The notes under the pieces are model-generated. The model searched no databases and had not been told where the DNA came from. It worked only from the letters and a program-made list of their open reading frames with translations. A program made the position numbers and the translations under genes. A stretch of 5,961 nt of DNA from CAUZJO01 sp963580245 (GTDB lineage: Bacteria; Sumerlaeota; Sumerlaeia; MVZB01): NCBI GenBank assembly GCA_963580245.1, contig CAUZJO010000200.1, positions 1-5,961 of the forward strand, in the 5' to 3' direction. Below are positions 1 to 5,961 of this stretch, piece after piece (positions within the stretch are counted from its first letter, which is position 1; every line of letters starts with the position of its first letter).

Positions 1-1
1 G

Positions 2-865
2 GTTTTGCATTATCTTTTGCTGCGTCTGGCGCAAATCACGAGTCGAAAACGGATGCCTCTGGTTCACCCGAGTTCAGCTCTGATCGGCTGGGCTGCTTGG
101 GCAGGGCTTTTTCAGGATCGACTATGTTATATATTGGTCCCTCCCAATCCCAACGACCCCTACCGGAAACAGGTGGAAGAAATATGGTGTCTTGAGGAAG
201 AGTCCGGCGCTAAGCTCGATGGCATGACGGAGGCGGCGGAGGTGGCGCCCCTTCTGGATTGGCTTCGGGAAAACGCCCCGAACCTGTGGTCAATGGGATG
301 CCTTCAAGCCCTGGCCGGGTTGCGGCCGTCGGAAGCGGCGGCGATTAGGCTCCAGGACGTAGACTTCTCGCGGCAGACCGTCGAGGTGACCGACACGGGC
401 TTCCATCGGCCCAAGAACCGGAACTCATACCGTGTGATACCGGTGTGCATGGAGATCGTCGAGTCGTTGAAGACAGTTGTGGCTAATCAGGGGGTGCGGC
501 CCGTCACCGGCGAGCTGTTCACCAACTGGCGGGGCAACCTAGGGGTGCGGGTGTCGCTGGGCCGACGGTGGGTCCAAACCTTAAGACGGGTGGCTCGCGA
601 ATTGAAATGCCCCCGGCTGGCCCAGGTGCACCCACACCGGCTTCGGGTGGCCTTCTCAACAATGGCGAGCCGCGCGGGAGCTCCGGATCGGGTGCTTAAA
701 GCGTATCTGGGCCATTCCAGCGGCGATGTCCTGGGAGGCTATTACCGGCGGATCGATCTGGCTGAACTTGGAGCGGTTTCAAGCCTGATGGATGGATGGA
801 GGAATCGAATCGACGCGATGGATTCTGGCAATATCCTGGCAACCCGCCAAATCGGTGAGTTGTAG
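2..865 (+). CDS. Tyrosine recombinase / phage-type integrase, C-terminal part (5' end off the window)
   Basis: The product would cut and rejoin DNA at specific sites through a 3'-phosphotyrosine intermediate. Counting from the TTG at 5, the whole catalytic set is visible: Arg107 in GLRPSEAA, a probable beta-hairpin Lys137 in RPKNRNSYRVIPV, His211 and Arg214 in HRLR, His237 in LGHSS, and nucleophile Tyr246 in GGYYRR, nine residues after the LGH histidine as is usual. The catalytic domain begins near residue 73. Only about 70 residues precede it, so the core-binding (SAM-like) domain is partial here. The frame is open to the left edge, and neither the TTG at 5 nor the ATG at 53 has a clear ribosome-binding site, so the true start is probably upstream. 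The first 200 bases look more AT-rich than the rest. The gene converges on clpP, leaving about 100 bases between the stops. The family call is firm. Whether it belongs to a prophage, integrative element or chromosomal recombination system cannot be told. Confidence 0.88.
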   Translation, partial: VLHYLLLRLAQITSRKRMPLVHPSSALIGWAAWAGLFQDRLCYILVPPNPNDPYRKQVEEIWCLEEESGAKLDGMTEAAEVAPLLDWLRENAPNLWSMGCLQALAGLRPSEAAAIRLQDVDFSRQTVEVTDTGFHRPKNRNSYRVIPVCMEIVESLKTVVANQGVRPVTGELFTNWRGNLGVRVSLGRRWVQTLRRVARELKCPRLAQVHPHRLRVAFSTMASRAGAPDRVLKAYLGHSSGDVLGGYYRRIDLAELGAVSSLMDGWRNRIDAMDSGNILATRQIGEL

Positions 866-956
866 AGCGTTGGTTTTCTTAAGGATGTGGGGTGACGGCC
901 ACTGGACTCTGTATCGATAAGCTACGGTTTGCAGAGGGCTTGGGGGAAAGCGGTGG

Positions 957-969
957 GACCCAATGGGTC
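957..969. repeat. Short inverted repeat in the recombinase/clpP convergent gap
   Basis: GACCC at 957-961 and GGGTC at 965-969 form a perfect 5-bp stem with a 3-base loop, extendable by a G-T wobble pair at 956/970. It touches the clpP stop codon (969-971, read on the minus strand). No T-run follows on either strand, so it is at best a weak intrinsic terminator or RNA-stabilising hairpin shared by two convergent genes. It may be chance. Confidence 0.25.
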
Positions 970-1586
970 TACTTGTCGCCGTCCCCTTCACGTTTATCGG
1001 TGACCACGGTGTCGATGACCCCATATTCCATGGCTTCTTCGGCACTGAGGAAGAAATCGCGGTCGGTGTCGGCCTCGATTTTGTCGTAGGGTCGGCCGGT
1101 GAACTCGGCGAGCAGGTTGTTGATTTCCTTTTTGATCTTCAGGATCTCTCTCGCGTGGATGTCGATGTCGGAGGCCTGGCCGCGGAAGCCGCCCAGGGGC
1201 TGGTGCAGCATCACGCGTGAATGGGGGAGGGCCGATCGCTTGCCCTTGGCCCCGGCCGCCAGCAGCAGGGCGCCCATCGACGCGGCCTGACCGACGCACA
1301 GGGTCGAGACGTCGGGCTTCACGAAGCGCATGGTGTCGAGGATCGCCATCCCCGAGGTCACTATCCCGCCCGGCGTATTGACGTAAAGGTTGATGTCCTT
1401 CTCCGGATCCTCGCTTTCGAGGAACAGGAGCTGGGCGATGACGACGTTGGCCACGTTGTCGTCGATATCGGTGCCCACGAAGATGATGCGGTCCTTCAGC
1501 AGGCGTGAATAGATATCGTAGGACCGCTCGCCCCGGTCGCTCTGTTCGATGACGTAGGGGACATAGTAGTTGTTCTTGACGTTCAT
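969..1586 (-). CDS. clpP: ATP-dependent Clp protease proteolytic subunit ClpP
   Basis: This is the serine peptidase that assembles into the double-heptamer chamber of the cytoplasmic Clp protease and degrades proteins fed by an AAA+ partner such as ClpX or ClpA/C. The product is 205 residues, normal for the family. The triad is intact: Ser103 in GQAASMGALLLAAG, His128 in SRVMLHQPLGG and Asp177 in DTDRDFFLSAEEA, with the same 25- and 49-residue spacings as in E. coli ClpP. The N-terminal block (VIEQSDRGERSYDIYSRLLKDRIIF) is typical. The usual NSPGG strand motif reads NTPGG here (residues 70-74). I chose the ATG at 1584-1586 because GAGGAG lies 9 bases upstream (1596-1601) and the family similarity begins there. 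The same frame stays open upstream to 1706 but only overlaps tig. Only eight residues precede the conserved VPYVIEQ block, so there is little room for a long propeptide. It is the second gene of a tig-clpP operon. No clpX follows within the window. Confidence 0.97.
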   Translation of the reverse strand: MNVKNNYYVPYVIEQSDRGERSYDIYSRLLKDRIIFVGTDIDDNVANVVIAQLLFLESEDPEKDINLYVNTPGGIVTSGMAILDTMRFVKPDVSTLCVGQAASMGALLLAAGAKGKRSALPHSRVMLHQPLGGFRGQASDIDIHAREILKIKKEINNLLAEFTGRPYDKIEADTDRDFFLSAEEAMEYGVIDTVVTDKREGDGDK

Positions 1587-1595
1587 ATGTTCGGA

Positions 1596-1601
1596 CTCCT
1601 C
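1596..1601 (-). promoter_or_regulatory. clpP ribosome-binding site overlapping the tig stop codon
   Basis: On the minus strand this reads GAGGAG, 9 bases before the clpP ATG. It shares two bases with the tig TGA stop (1600-1602). This geometry fits translational coupling, with ribosomes finishing tig helping to start clpP; the coupling itself is inferred. Confidence 0.75.
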
Positions 1602-3243
1602 ATTTTTCGGACTCATCTTCCCGCGCCGCCTCATCCACGGTCGATTCGGCGGCGCCGGCGGCATCGGGCTCCTCGGCGGGCTCCTCCTTGGGCTTGGCGG
1701 GAACATTTTTGATTTCGTTATGCTCGATCAGGAAGTCGGCGATTTTGCTACGCTCGAGTCGACTGCGCAGGCCGTCGAGTTCTTTGTTGGCCTCCAGGCG
1801 CGCTCGCACGGCCAGCGCCTTGCGCCCGCTCTCCTCGGCCATCCGCTCAATCTCTTTATCCACGTCGGCGTCGGTGACCTCCAGCTTTTCGGTCTTCGCG
1901 ATCTCCAGGGTCAACAATTCGCGTTTAACCGTTTGCGCGGCGTCGTCGCGCTGATCGTGCATGTATTTCTCGGCGTCGCGCACCACGTCGCCCAGCCGCA
2001 TGCCGAGGCGCGAGAGTTGGTAACTGTCTCGCATGATCTGATCGTATTGCGCCGCGGCGATCATCGAACGGGGGGCCGGGACCGGATTTTTCTCGATGAT
2101 CTGGTCGAACAACTTGGCCAGCGCCTCGACGCGCCGGCGTTCCTCCTCGCGCTTTTCCAGCTCCTCGCGCAGGGCCGTTTTGAGATCGGCCAGCGTGTCG
2201 TGCTCGCCCAGGTCCTTGGCGAATTCGTCGTCGAGTTCGGGCAGGCGCGAGACCTTTATATCGCGGACGCTGACCGTAAAAGTATCCTCATGAGTGACCT
2301 CTTCGCCGCGGCGATTGGTGACGGTGTTCTTGATCTTCTCAGCGACGCTCTCGCCGATCTTCTTGCCGACCAGTTGCCCGCCCAGTTCGCCGGGTAGTTC
2401 ATTGGTGGGATCAGTCACGTTTTGGCCGGTCTTACAAAGGTGATCAAGTCGCTCGCCTCGCTCATTGGTCACTTCGACGTCCACGACCAGCTCGTCGCCT
2501 TCCTTGAACACCGCATCGGGCCCGCCGCTCTCGGACACTGAGTTCTGCCGGCGAAGCCTCTCAAGGTAGTCGTCGACCGCCTCGTCGTTGATGGGCTGGA
2601 CCTCGACCTCGACGCTCAGGTCCTTGTATTGTTTCAGATCGACCTCGGGTTCGATCTCTACTTCGACCTCGAACGTTAGTTCGTCTTGTTCAGTGCCCGG
2701 CGTCGTGAAGCCCATCACTTGCGGGCGCGAGCTCATTTTGAAGTCTTGCTTGGCGATCTCCTGGCGCAGGAGGTTGATGGCGATCGAGCCGACCGTGTCG
2801 CGCACGGCCTCGTCGCCCAGGCGGATTTGAACCAGCTTGAGCGGGGCCTTGCCCTTGCGGTAACCGGGCAGCGTGATCTCCTTGCGTAGGTCGTTGAGGA
2901 GGATTTCCTGTTCGGCCAGATAGACATCGCGCGTGACCGCCAGGCGCAGTGCGACCAGAGATCCCTCGCGCGATTCCTGTTCCACCACCCTGTAGGCGAG
3001 GTCCTCGATCTTGCGGTTAAGTTTCTTTTCGGCCTGCTTGCGCGCCTCCTCGGTCAGGTCCTCGGGATCGATCGGGATCGGCTCGAATTTTTTCTCCTGG
3101 TTGGCTTCCTCCAGCTCGGTCGGAGAAGGCGCCTCGCCCGCCTGGGATGATTCGGTATCCGTCTCGAGGTCGGTCGGGGGCGTCGCTGTCTCCGTGGCCG
3201 TCGGACCGCTCTCGCCCGTCTCCTCTTTTATCTCGTCGGTCAT
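1600..3243 (-). CDS. tig: Trigger factor, ribosome-associated chaperone, with extended acidic termini
   Basis: Trigger factor binds the ribosome at the peptide exit and shields nascent chains; the family also has a peptidyl-prolyl isomerase domain. From the ATG at 3241-3243 the protein is 547 residues. The ribosome-binding domain carries the signature GYRKGKAP at residues 127-134. The FKBP-like isomerase domain spans about 240-330 and starts near FKEGDELVVDVEV. The helical C-terminal chaperone domain runs from about 335 to 515. This core matches the roughly 430-residue E. coli length. Extra are an N-terminal extension of about 83 residues, rich in Glu, Thr and Pro at first and then charged and probably helical, and an acidic tail of about 32 residues rich in Glu, Ala and Asp. 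An ATG five codons upstream (3256-3258) is in frame, but GGGGGA sits 7 bases before the inner ATG and nothing similar precedes the outer one, so I prefer the inner start. clpP follows 13 bases downstream. Confidence 0.95.
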   Translation of the reverse strand: MTDEIKEETGESGPTATETATPPTDLETDTESSQAGEAPSPTELEEANQEKKFEPIPIDPEDLTEEARKQAEKKLNRKIEDLAYRVVEQESREGSLVALRLAVTRDVYLAEQEILLNDLRKEITLPGYRKGKAPLKLVQIRLGDEAVRDTVGSIAINLLRQEIAKQDFKMSSRPQVMGFTTPGTEQDELTFEVEVEIEPEVDLKQYKDLSVEVEVQPINDEAVDDYLERLRRQNSVSESGGPDAVFKEGDELVVDVEVTNERGERLDHLCKTGQNVTDPTNELPGELGGQLVGKKIGESVAEKIKNTVTNRRGEEVTHEDTFTVSVRDIKVSRLPELDDEFAKDLGEHDTLADLKTALREELEKREEERRRVEALAKLFDQIIEKNPVPAPRSMIAAAQYDQIMRDSYQLSRLGMRLGDVVRDAEKYMHDQRDDAAQTVKRELLTLEIAKTEKLEVTDADVDKEIERMAEESGRKALAVRARLEANKELDGLRSRLERSKIADFLIEHNEIKNVPAKPKEEPAEEPDAAGAAESTVDEAAREDESEK

Positions 3244-3312
3244 CTCATTATCCCCCATTCAAAAGCCGCTTGATCCGGAATGTCGTCGCGTGGCGTGGCG
3301 TCCACCTCAGTC

Positions 3313-3341
3313 ATTGCAGCAGAATTGTCTCTAACCTTCAA
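3313..3341 (-). promoter_or_regulatory. Possible promoter for tig-clpP
   Basis: On the minus strand, TTGAAG (3336-3341) and TGCAAT (3313-3318) lie 17 bases apart, each matching four of six positions of the sigma-70-type consensus. They sit in a locally AT-richer patch about 70 bases upstream of the tig start, inside the divergent gap. The match is modest and unsupported by other evidence. Confidence 0.25.
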
Positions 3342-3430
3342 CGAATTACAAGACCTAATCACGGGATCGTTGATGCGCCGGAGAAAAGCGCGGTCCGGCG
3401 AGGGGGAGGGTCGTCGTTCGGCGGGCGGGC

Positions 3431-3459
3431 TTGCCAGGGTACCGGGCTTTTGATAACTT
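3431..3459 (+). promoter_or_regulatory. Possible promoter for the prephenate dehydrogenase gene
   Basis: TTGCCA (3431-3436) matches five of six positions of a -35 box. It is followed by the AT-rich stretch TTTTGATAACTT, which offers GATAAC (3452-3457, four of six, 15-base spacer) or TAACTT (3454-3459, three of six, 17-base spacer). Either would start transcription near 3464, cutting into the Shine-Dalgarno-like GGAGAAG at 3461-3467. If this promoter is real, that would favour the downstream ATG at 3496 as the start codon. Weak. Confidence 0.22.
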
Positions 3460-3495
3460 AGGAGAAGTCCACGGGTGGGGCTGAGAGGGTCAACG

Positions 3496-4392
3496 ATGGT
3501 GCCGCCGCGATTCCCAAGGCTTGTGATTTATGGGGTTGGCCTGCTCGGCGGGTCGCTGGGGATGGCCGTGCGCCGCCGCGCGATGGCCGGCCGGATCGTG
3601 GGGCTGGGTCGCTCGCTGGAACGTCTGGAGCGGGCGCGCCACCTGGGCGCGATCGACGAATGCCACACCACGCCGCAAGCCGCCCTCGAGGGCGCCGACG
3701 CACTGGTCCTGGCCCTGCCTCCGCGCCAGATTCGCGAACGGCTGGCCGACCTCGCCGAGCTGGTTCCCGCCGGCGCGTTCGTGACCGACGTGGGGAGCGT
3801 TAAGGCGCGGATCGTGGCGCGGGCCGAGGAAGTGCTGCCCGAGCATCTGCTCTTTATCGGTTCTCACCCGATGGCGGGTTCCGAAAAATCGGGGGCCGAC
3901 CACGGACGAAGCGATTTCTATGAGGACCACGCCTGTATCCTGACGCCGACCGAGCGCACCCGGCCCGAGGCCCTCGAACTGGCCCGGCGGTTCTGGACCG
4001 CGTTGGGGGCCCGGGTGGTCGAGATCGCGCCCGAGCGCCACGACCAGCTTCTGGCCGGCATCAGCCATCTGCCGCATTTGATGGCCGCGGCCCTGCTCCA
4101 GAGCCTCGCGCGCGATTTCGCGCCCCCGGCCGAGCTGGCCCGGATCGCGGGGGGCGGGCTGCGCGACCTGACGCGCATCGCCGCGGCGGACACCGAAACC
4201 TGGAAGCAGATTTTCAGCGAGAACGCCCCGGCGATGCTCGCCGGCCTGGACTCATTGGAGCAAACGCTCAACCAATGGCGCGCCGCGCTCCAGCCTGCCT
4301 CACCCGATCTCAAGACTCTGGGCAAGCTCTGGGAGGAGGGACGAGAGACGAGGCGGCAGCTTGATGGAGATCGAGCAGAGTCGAAGGATTAA
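3496..4392 (+). CDS. tyrA: Prephenate dehydrogenase (TyrA family)
   Basis: The product should oxidatively decarboxylate prephenate (or arogenate) to the direct precursor of tyrosine using NAD(P)+. From the ATG at 3496 it has 298 residues, the usual size of a stand-alone enzyme without chorismate mutase or ACT domains. The dinucleotide-binding loop GVGLLGGS is at 13-20. DVGSVK is at 98-103, and GSHPMAGSEKSG (122-133) contains the family's active-site His124. HDQLLAGISHLPHL (182-195) and GGGLRDLTRIAA (219-230) hold the conserved substrate-side histidines and arginine. A GTG at 3475 is in frame and has a strong GGAGAAG site 7 bases upstream, so a 305-residue form is possible. The ATG has GAGAGGG 6 bases upstream and starts next to the conserved beta strand, hence my choice. 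It is divergent from tig. Whether it prefers prephenate or arogenate, or NAD or NADP, is not decided by what I can see. Confidence 0.93.
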   Translation: MVPPRFPRLVIYGVGLLGGSLGMAVRRRAMAGRIVGLGRSLERLERARHLGAIDECHTTPQAALEGADALVLALPPRQIRERLADLAELVPAGAFVTDVGSVKARIVARAEEVLPEHLLFIGSHPMAGSEKSGADHGRSDFYEDHACILTPTERTRPEALELARRFWTALGARVVEIAPERHDQLLAGISHLPHLMAAALLQSLARDFAPPAELARIAGGGLRDLTRIAAADTETWKQIFSENAPAMLAGLDSLEQTLNQWRAALQPASPDLKTLGKLWEEGRETRRQLDGDRAESKD

Positions 4393-4429
4393 GGATCAAA
4401 CGATTTGCGGCGCTGAACAGTTAAGTCTA

Positions 4430-4459
4430 TTGAGGAGCAGGGCGACGCTCTGTTAGGAT
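4430..4459 (+). promoter_or_regulatory. Possible extended -10 promoter upstream of rnd
   Basis: TTGAGG (4430-4435) and TAGGAT (4454-4459) are 18 bases apart. TAGGAT is preceded by TG plus one base (4451-4453), the extended -10 arrangement. Each hexamer matches four of six consensus positions. It lies in the gap after tyrA and would give rnd its own transcript with a leader of roughly 40 bases. Confidence 0.3.
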
Positions 4460-4463
4460 CAAA

Positions 4464-4471
4464 GGGAGGAG
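4464..4471 (+). promoter_or_regulatory. Orphan Shine-Dalgarno-like GGGAGGAG upstream of rnd
   Basis: This is a near-perfect ribosome-binding motif, but no ATG, GTG or TTG lies at a workable distance after it. The rnd ATG is 35 bases downstream, and a TAA at 4486-4488 closes the rnd frame in between. The rnd start itself has no visible purine-rich site. The motif may be a ribosome standby site, serve a rare start codon, or be chance. Confidence 0.3.
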
Positions 4472-4506
4472 TATCTCGCCGTCGTTAACGCTTCGCTCCC
4501 GTATTT

Positions 4507-5685
4507 ATGTCCCACCCTTACGAATTCATTGACACCCCCGAGCAGTATCAGCCGCTGATCGACCGCCTGGCGCGGGCCGAGACCGTTGTGCTCGACACCG
4601 AGGCCGACAGTTTGCACCACTATCACCAGAAGATTTGCCTCGTCCAGGTCGGGCTCCAAGGGCGGGCCTGGCTGGTTGATCCGCTGAGCAAGCTCGATCC
4701 GGCGCCCCTCCTGGAGGTGCTTGCGCATAAGGAATTGCTCATGCACGGGGCCGATTACGACCTGCGCATGCTCTATCGCGGCTGGGGGTTCCGGCCGGCG
4801 CGCGTCTTCGATACGATGCTGGCCGCGCAGCTGCTCGGCTGGGAGCAGGTCGGCCTGGCGGCGTTGATGGAGCGCATCTGTGGGGTCGAAATTTCCAAGG
4901 CGCTGCAACGGGCCGATTGGTCGCGGCGCCCGCTGGGCGAGAATCTGCTTCGCTATGCCGCCGATGACGTCCATTACCTGCCCCGGGTCGTCGCGCACAT
5001 GACGTCCGAGCTGGAAGCCGCGGGCCGGCTGGAGTGGCATTGCGAGACCTGCGAGCGATTGATCGAGAACGCCTGCGCGCCCAAGCAGGAGGAGAACGGC
5101 GAGGCGTGGCGGATCAAGGGGGGGCGCCACCTGAGGGGCCAGGCGGCGGCCGTGCTGCGCGAGCTGTGGCACTGGCGCGATCGCGCGGCCCGCCACGCCG
5201 ACCGGCCCGCCTTTCACGTGGCGGGGACTGATTTCCTCTTGCTGTGGGCGAAATGGGTCGGCGAGCACCCCGGCGACCGGCCCGAGGACGGCCCGGCGCA
5301 TCCGCGCTGGCTGCGCGGCCGGCGGCGCGAGGCATTCGAACAGACCCTGCGTCAGACGCTGGCGTTGCCCGAGTCGAAGTGGCCCGGCCCGCCTCCCGCG
5401 CGCCATCGAAGCCGGCTCAAACGCGAGGAGGAGGGCCGGCTCGAACGCCTGATCATCGCGCGCGACGCCGAAGCCCGCCGCCTCGCCATCGACCCCGGCG
5501 TACTCGCCCCCCGCGAGTCGCTGAGGCAACTGATTCGCTGTCCGCCGGCTTGCGCGGATGAACTCGATGAGCGCTCGCCGCTGATGCGCTGGCAGACCGG
5601 TTGTCTGGCGGCGGCGATTATCGACGAGATGGGCTTGGGCGGAGGCGTGAGTGAAGATCAACCGGGCGCTAAAAACGATAGTTAG
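4507..5685 (+). CDS. rnd: Ribonuclease D (DEDDy 3'-5' exoribonuclease with HRDC-like region)
   Basis: RNase D trims 3' ends of tRNA precursors and other small RNAs, one nucleotide at a time, using two metal ions. The product has 392 residues, close to the usual 370-390. The four acidic residues and the tyrosine that define the DEDDy class are present: Asp30 and Glu32 in VVLDTEADS, Asp85 in HGADYDLRML, Tyr150 and Asp154 in YAADDVHYL. Their numbering nearly coincides with E. coli RNase D. An HRDC-type helical nucleic-acid-binding region covers about 205-285 (LRELWHWRDRAARHADRP). A basic, proline-rich linker follows at about 290-312, then a second helical region (LIIARDAEARRLAIDPGVLAPRESLRQLI) like the second HRDC-like region of the family. 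The ATG at 4507 is the only start that fits, since the frame is closed at 4486-4488, although it lacks an obvious ribosome-binding site. It lies 114 bases after tyrA on the same strand, with no functional link evident. Confidence 0.95.
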   Translation: MSHPYEFIDTPEQYQPLIDRLARAETVVLDTEADSLHHYHQKICLVQVGLQGRAWLVDPLSKLDPAPLLEVLAHKELLMHGADYDLRMLYRGWGFRPARVFDTMLAAQLLGWEQVGLAALMERICGVEISKALQRADWSRRPLGENLLRYAADDVHYLPRVVAHMTSELEAAGRLEWHCETCERLIENACAPKQEENGEAWRIKGGRHLRGQAAAVLRELWHWRDRAARHADRPAFHVAGTDFLLLWAKWVGEHPGDRPEDGPAHPRWLRGRRREAFEQTLRQTLALPESKWPGPPPARHRSRLKREEEGRLERLIIARDAEARRLAIDPGVLAPRESLRQLIRCPPACADELDERSPLMRWQTGCLAAAIIDEMGLGGGVSEDQPGAKNDS

Positions 5686-5738
5686 ATGGCCGTGAAGAAG
5701 GGCTCTGATTAACTGTCATCATAGAATAAGAGTTGAAT

Positions 5739-5961
5739 ATGCGGAATTGTCTTGTTTACCTCACCAGAGGTCGTCCCATAATACTGGTATGCGCAAGCGG
5801 GATTGTCATCATGCTTGCTGTCAGTGGTCGGTGGCTACTTGGAATGTACCAGCTTTTTGAGACAGGAAGTTAAGCTTGTTGCCGAATCCGTCCGGGCGAT
5901 TCGAGCCCGGGGCAGTTTGGATTTTCCAAGGCATGGGGAGCAGCTCGGAACGGTCGATGGG
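5739..5961 (+). CDS. Unrecognised, probably membrane-anchored protein, N-terminus; apparent frameshift; runs off the window
   Basis: I do not recognise this gene. From the ATG at 5739, with AAGAG 6 bases upstream, a 44-residue frame ends with TAA at 5871-5873. It has a basic N-terminus (MRNCLVYLTRGRP), one hydrophobic segment at about residues 14-29 (IILVCASGIVIMLAV), and then GRWLLGMYQLF. The +1 frame is open from 5782 to the window end. After the T-run at 5854-5858 it reads LRQEVKLVAESVRAIRARG, an amphipathic charged helix, and then SLDFPRHGEQLGTVDG, which looks like real protein. Removing one T would fuse the two into a single protein with an N-in membrane anchor followed by a cytoplasmic helix, as in many signalling or membrane-tethered proteins. 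Function cannot be assigned from so short a piece. Alternatives are a genuine 44-residue membrane peptide followed by another gene, or a +1-frame gene starting at the TTG at 5803 or the GTG at 5824, neither of which has a good ribosome-binding site. Confidence 0.45.
5854..5858 (+). other. T5 homopolymer at the apparent frame change
   Basis: Five T in a row lie just where the two reading frames of the right-edge gene would have to be joined. In the first frame the codons are CTT TTT GAG; with one T fewer they become CTT TTG AGA CAG, continuing into the better-looking second frame. This could be an assembly error, a true mutation or ribosomal/polymerase slippage. Confidence 0.45.

Noticed and set aside
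779..1045. An 88-codon minus-strand open frame spanning the convergent gap
   Set aside because: It overlaps both the clpP and recombinase ends in other frames and shows no recognisable features or good ribosome-binding site.
1587..1706. N-terminal extension of clpP through its open upstream frame
   Set aside because: It would overlap the end of tig by about 100 bases and encode Pro/Arg-rich sequence unlike ClpP. The ATG at 1586 has its own ribosome-binding site.
1570..2397. A 275-codon open frame on the plus strand, antisense to trigger factor and the clpP start
   Set aside because: It is opposite well-conserved trigger factor sequence, and its hydrophobic, low-complexity product shows no family features.
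3490..4077. A 195-codon open frame on the minus strand opposite prephenate dehydrogenase
   Set aside because: The plus strand encodes all TyrA motifs; the antisense translation has no domain signature.
4392..4463. Repeated AGGATCAAA at 4392-4400 and 4455-4463
   Set aside because: A nine-base match only 54 bases apart, with no flanking similarity or symmetry; too short to support an operator or repeat.
4459..5661. A 400-codon open frame on the minus strand, antisense to rnd
   Set aside because: It lies wholly opposite a clear RNase D with intact catalytic residues. Its translation is rich in Arg, Ala, Pro and Gln with no recognisable motif, as expected of an antisense shadow in GC-rich DNA.
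5892..5910. Hairpin CCGGGC-GATTCGA-GCCCGG resembling a tRNA T-arm
   Set aside because: The stem is six base pairs, but the TTCGA is out of register with the required G53-C61 pair. No acceptor, D or anticodon arms surround it, so it is not a tRNA or tmRNA. It lies within a probable coding region.

Overview
This high-GC bacterial window carries three well-recognised housekeeping loci, a tyrosine recombinase at the left edge and the start of an unrecognised membrane-type gene at the right edge. The host phylum cannot be fixed from the sequence. The gene families are ordinary for bacteria. The long acidic N-terminal extension on trigger factor, the compact intergenic spaces and the GC-rich codons would suit one of the less-studied GC-rich phyla (a Planctomycetes-like or candidate-phylum lineage), but that is a guess. 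No CRISPR array, rRNA, tRNA or complete mobile element was seen.

Layout. Positions 2-865 (+) encode the C-terminal part of a tyrosine recombinase/integrase with the full catalytic set, open at the left window edge. It converges on a minus-strand pair: clpP (969-1586) preceded by the trigger factor gene tig (1600-3243). The two are only 13 bases apart, and the clpP ribosome-binding site overlaps the tig stop codon. A divergent gap of about 250 bases separates tig from a plus-strand prephenate dehydrogenase gene (tyrA-like, 3496-4392). A 114-base gap holding a possible promoter and an orphan Shine-Dalgarno-like site leads to rnd (4507-5685), a ribonuclease D with intact DEDDy residues and an HRDC-like region. 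From 5739 to the end there is a probable membrane-anchored protein whose reading frame appears to shift at a run of five T.

How the genes relate. tig and clpP form the familiar protein-quality-control pair: nascent-chain chaperone plus protease core. In many bacteria clpX follows directly, but here the recombinase gene occupies that place. tyrA (tyrosine biosynthesis) and rnd (RNA 3'-end processing) are co-directional but functionally unrelated. I found no convincing evidence of a novel multi-gene system. The points most worth checking are the apparent frameshift near 5854-5858, the clpP/recombinase junction and the unusual tails on trigger factor.
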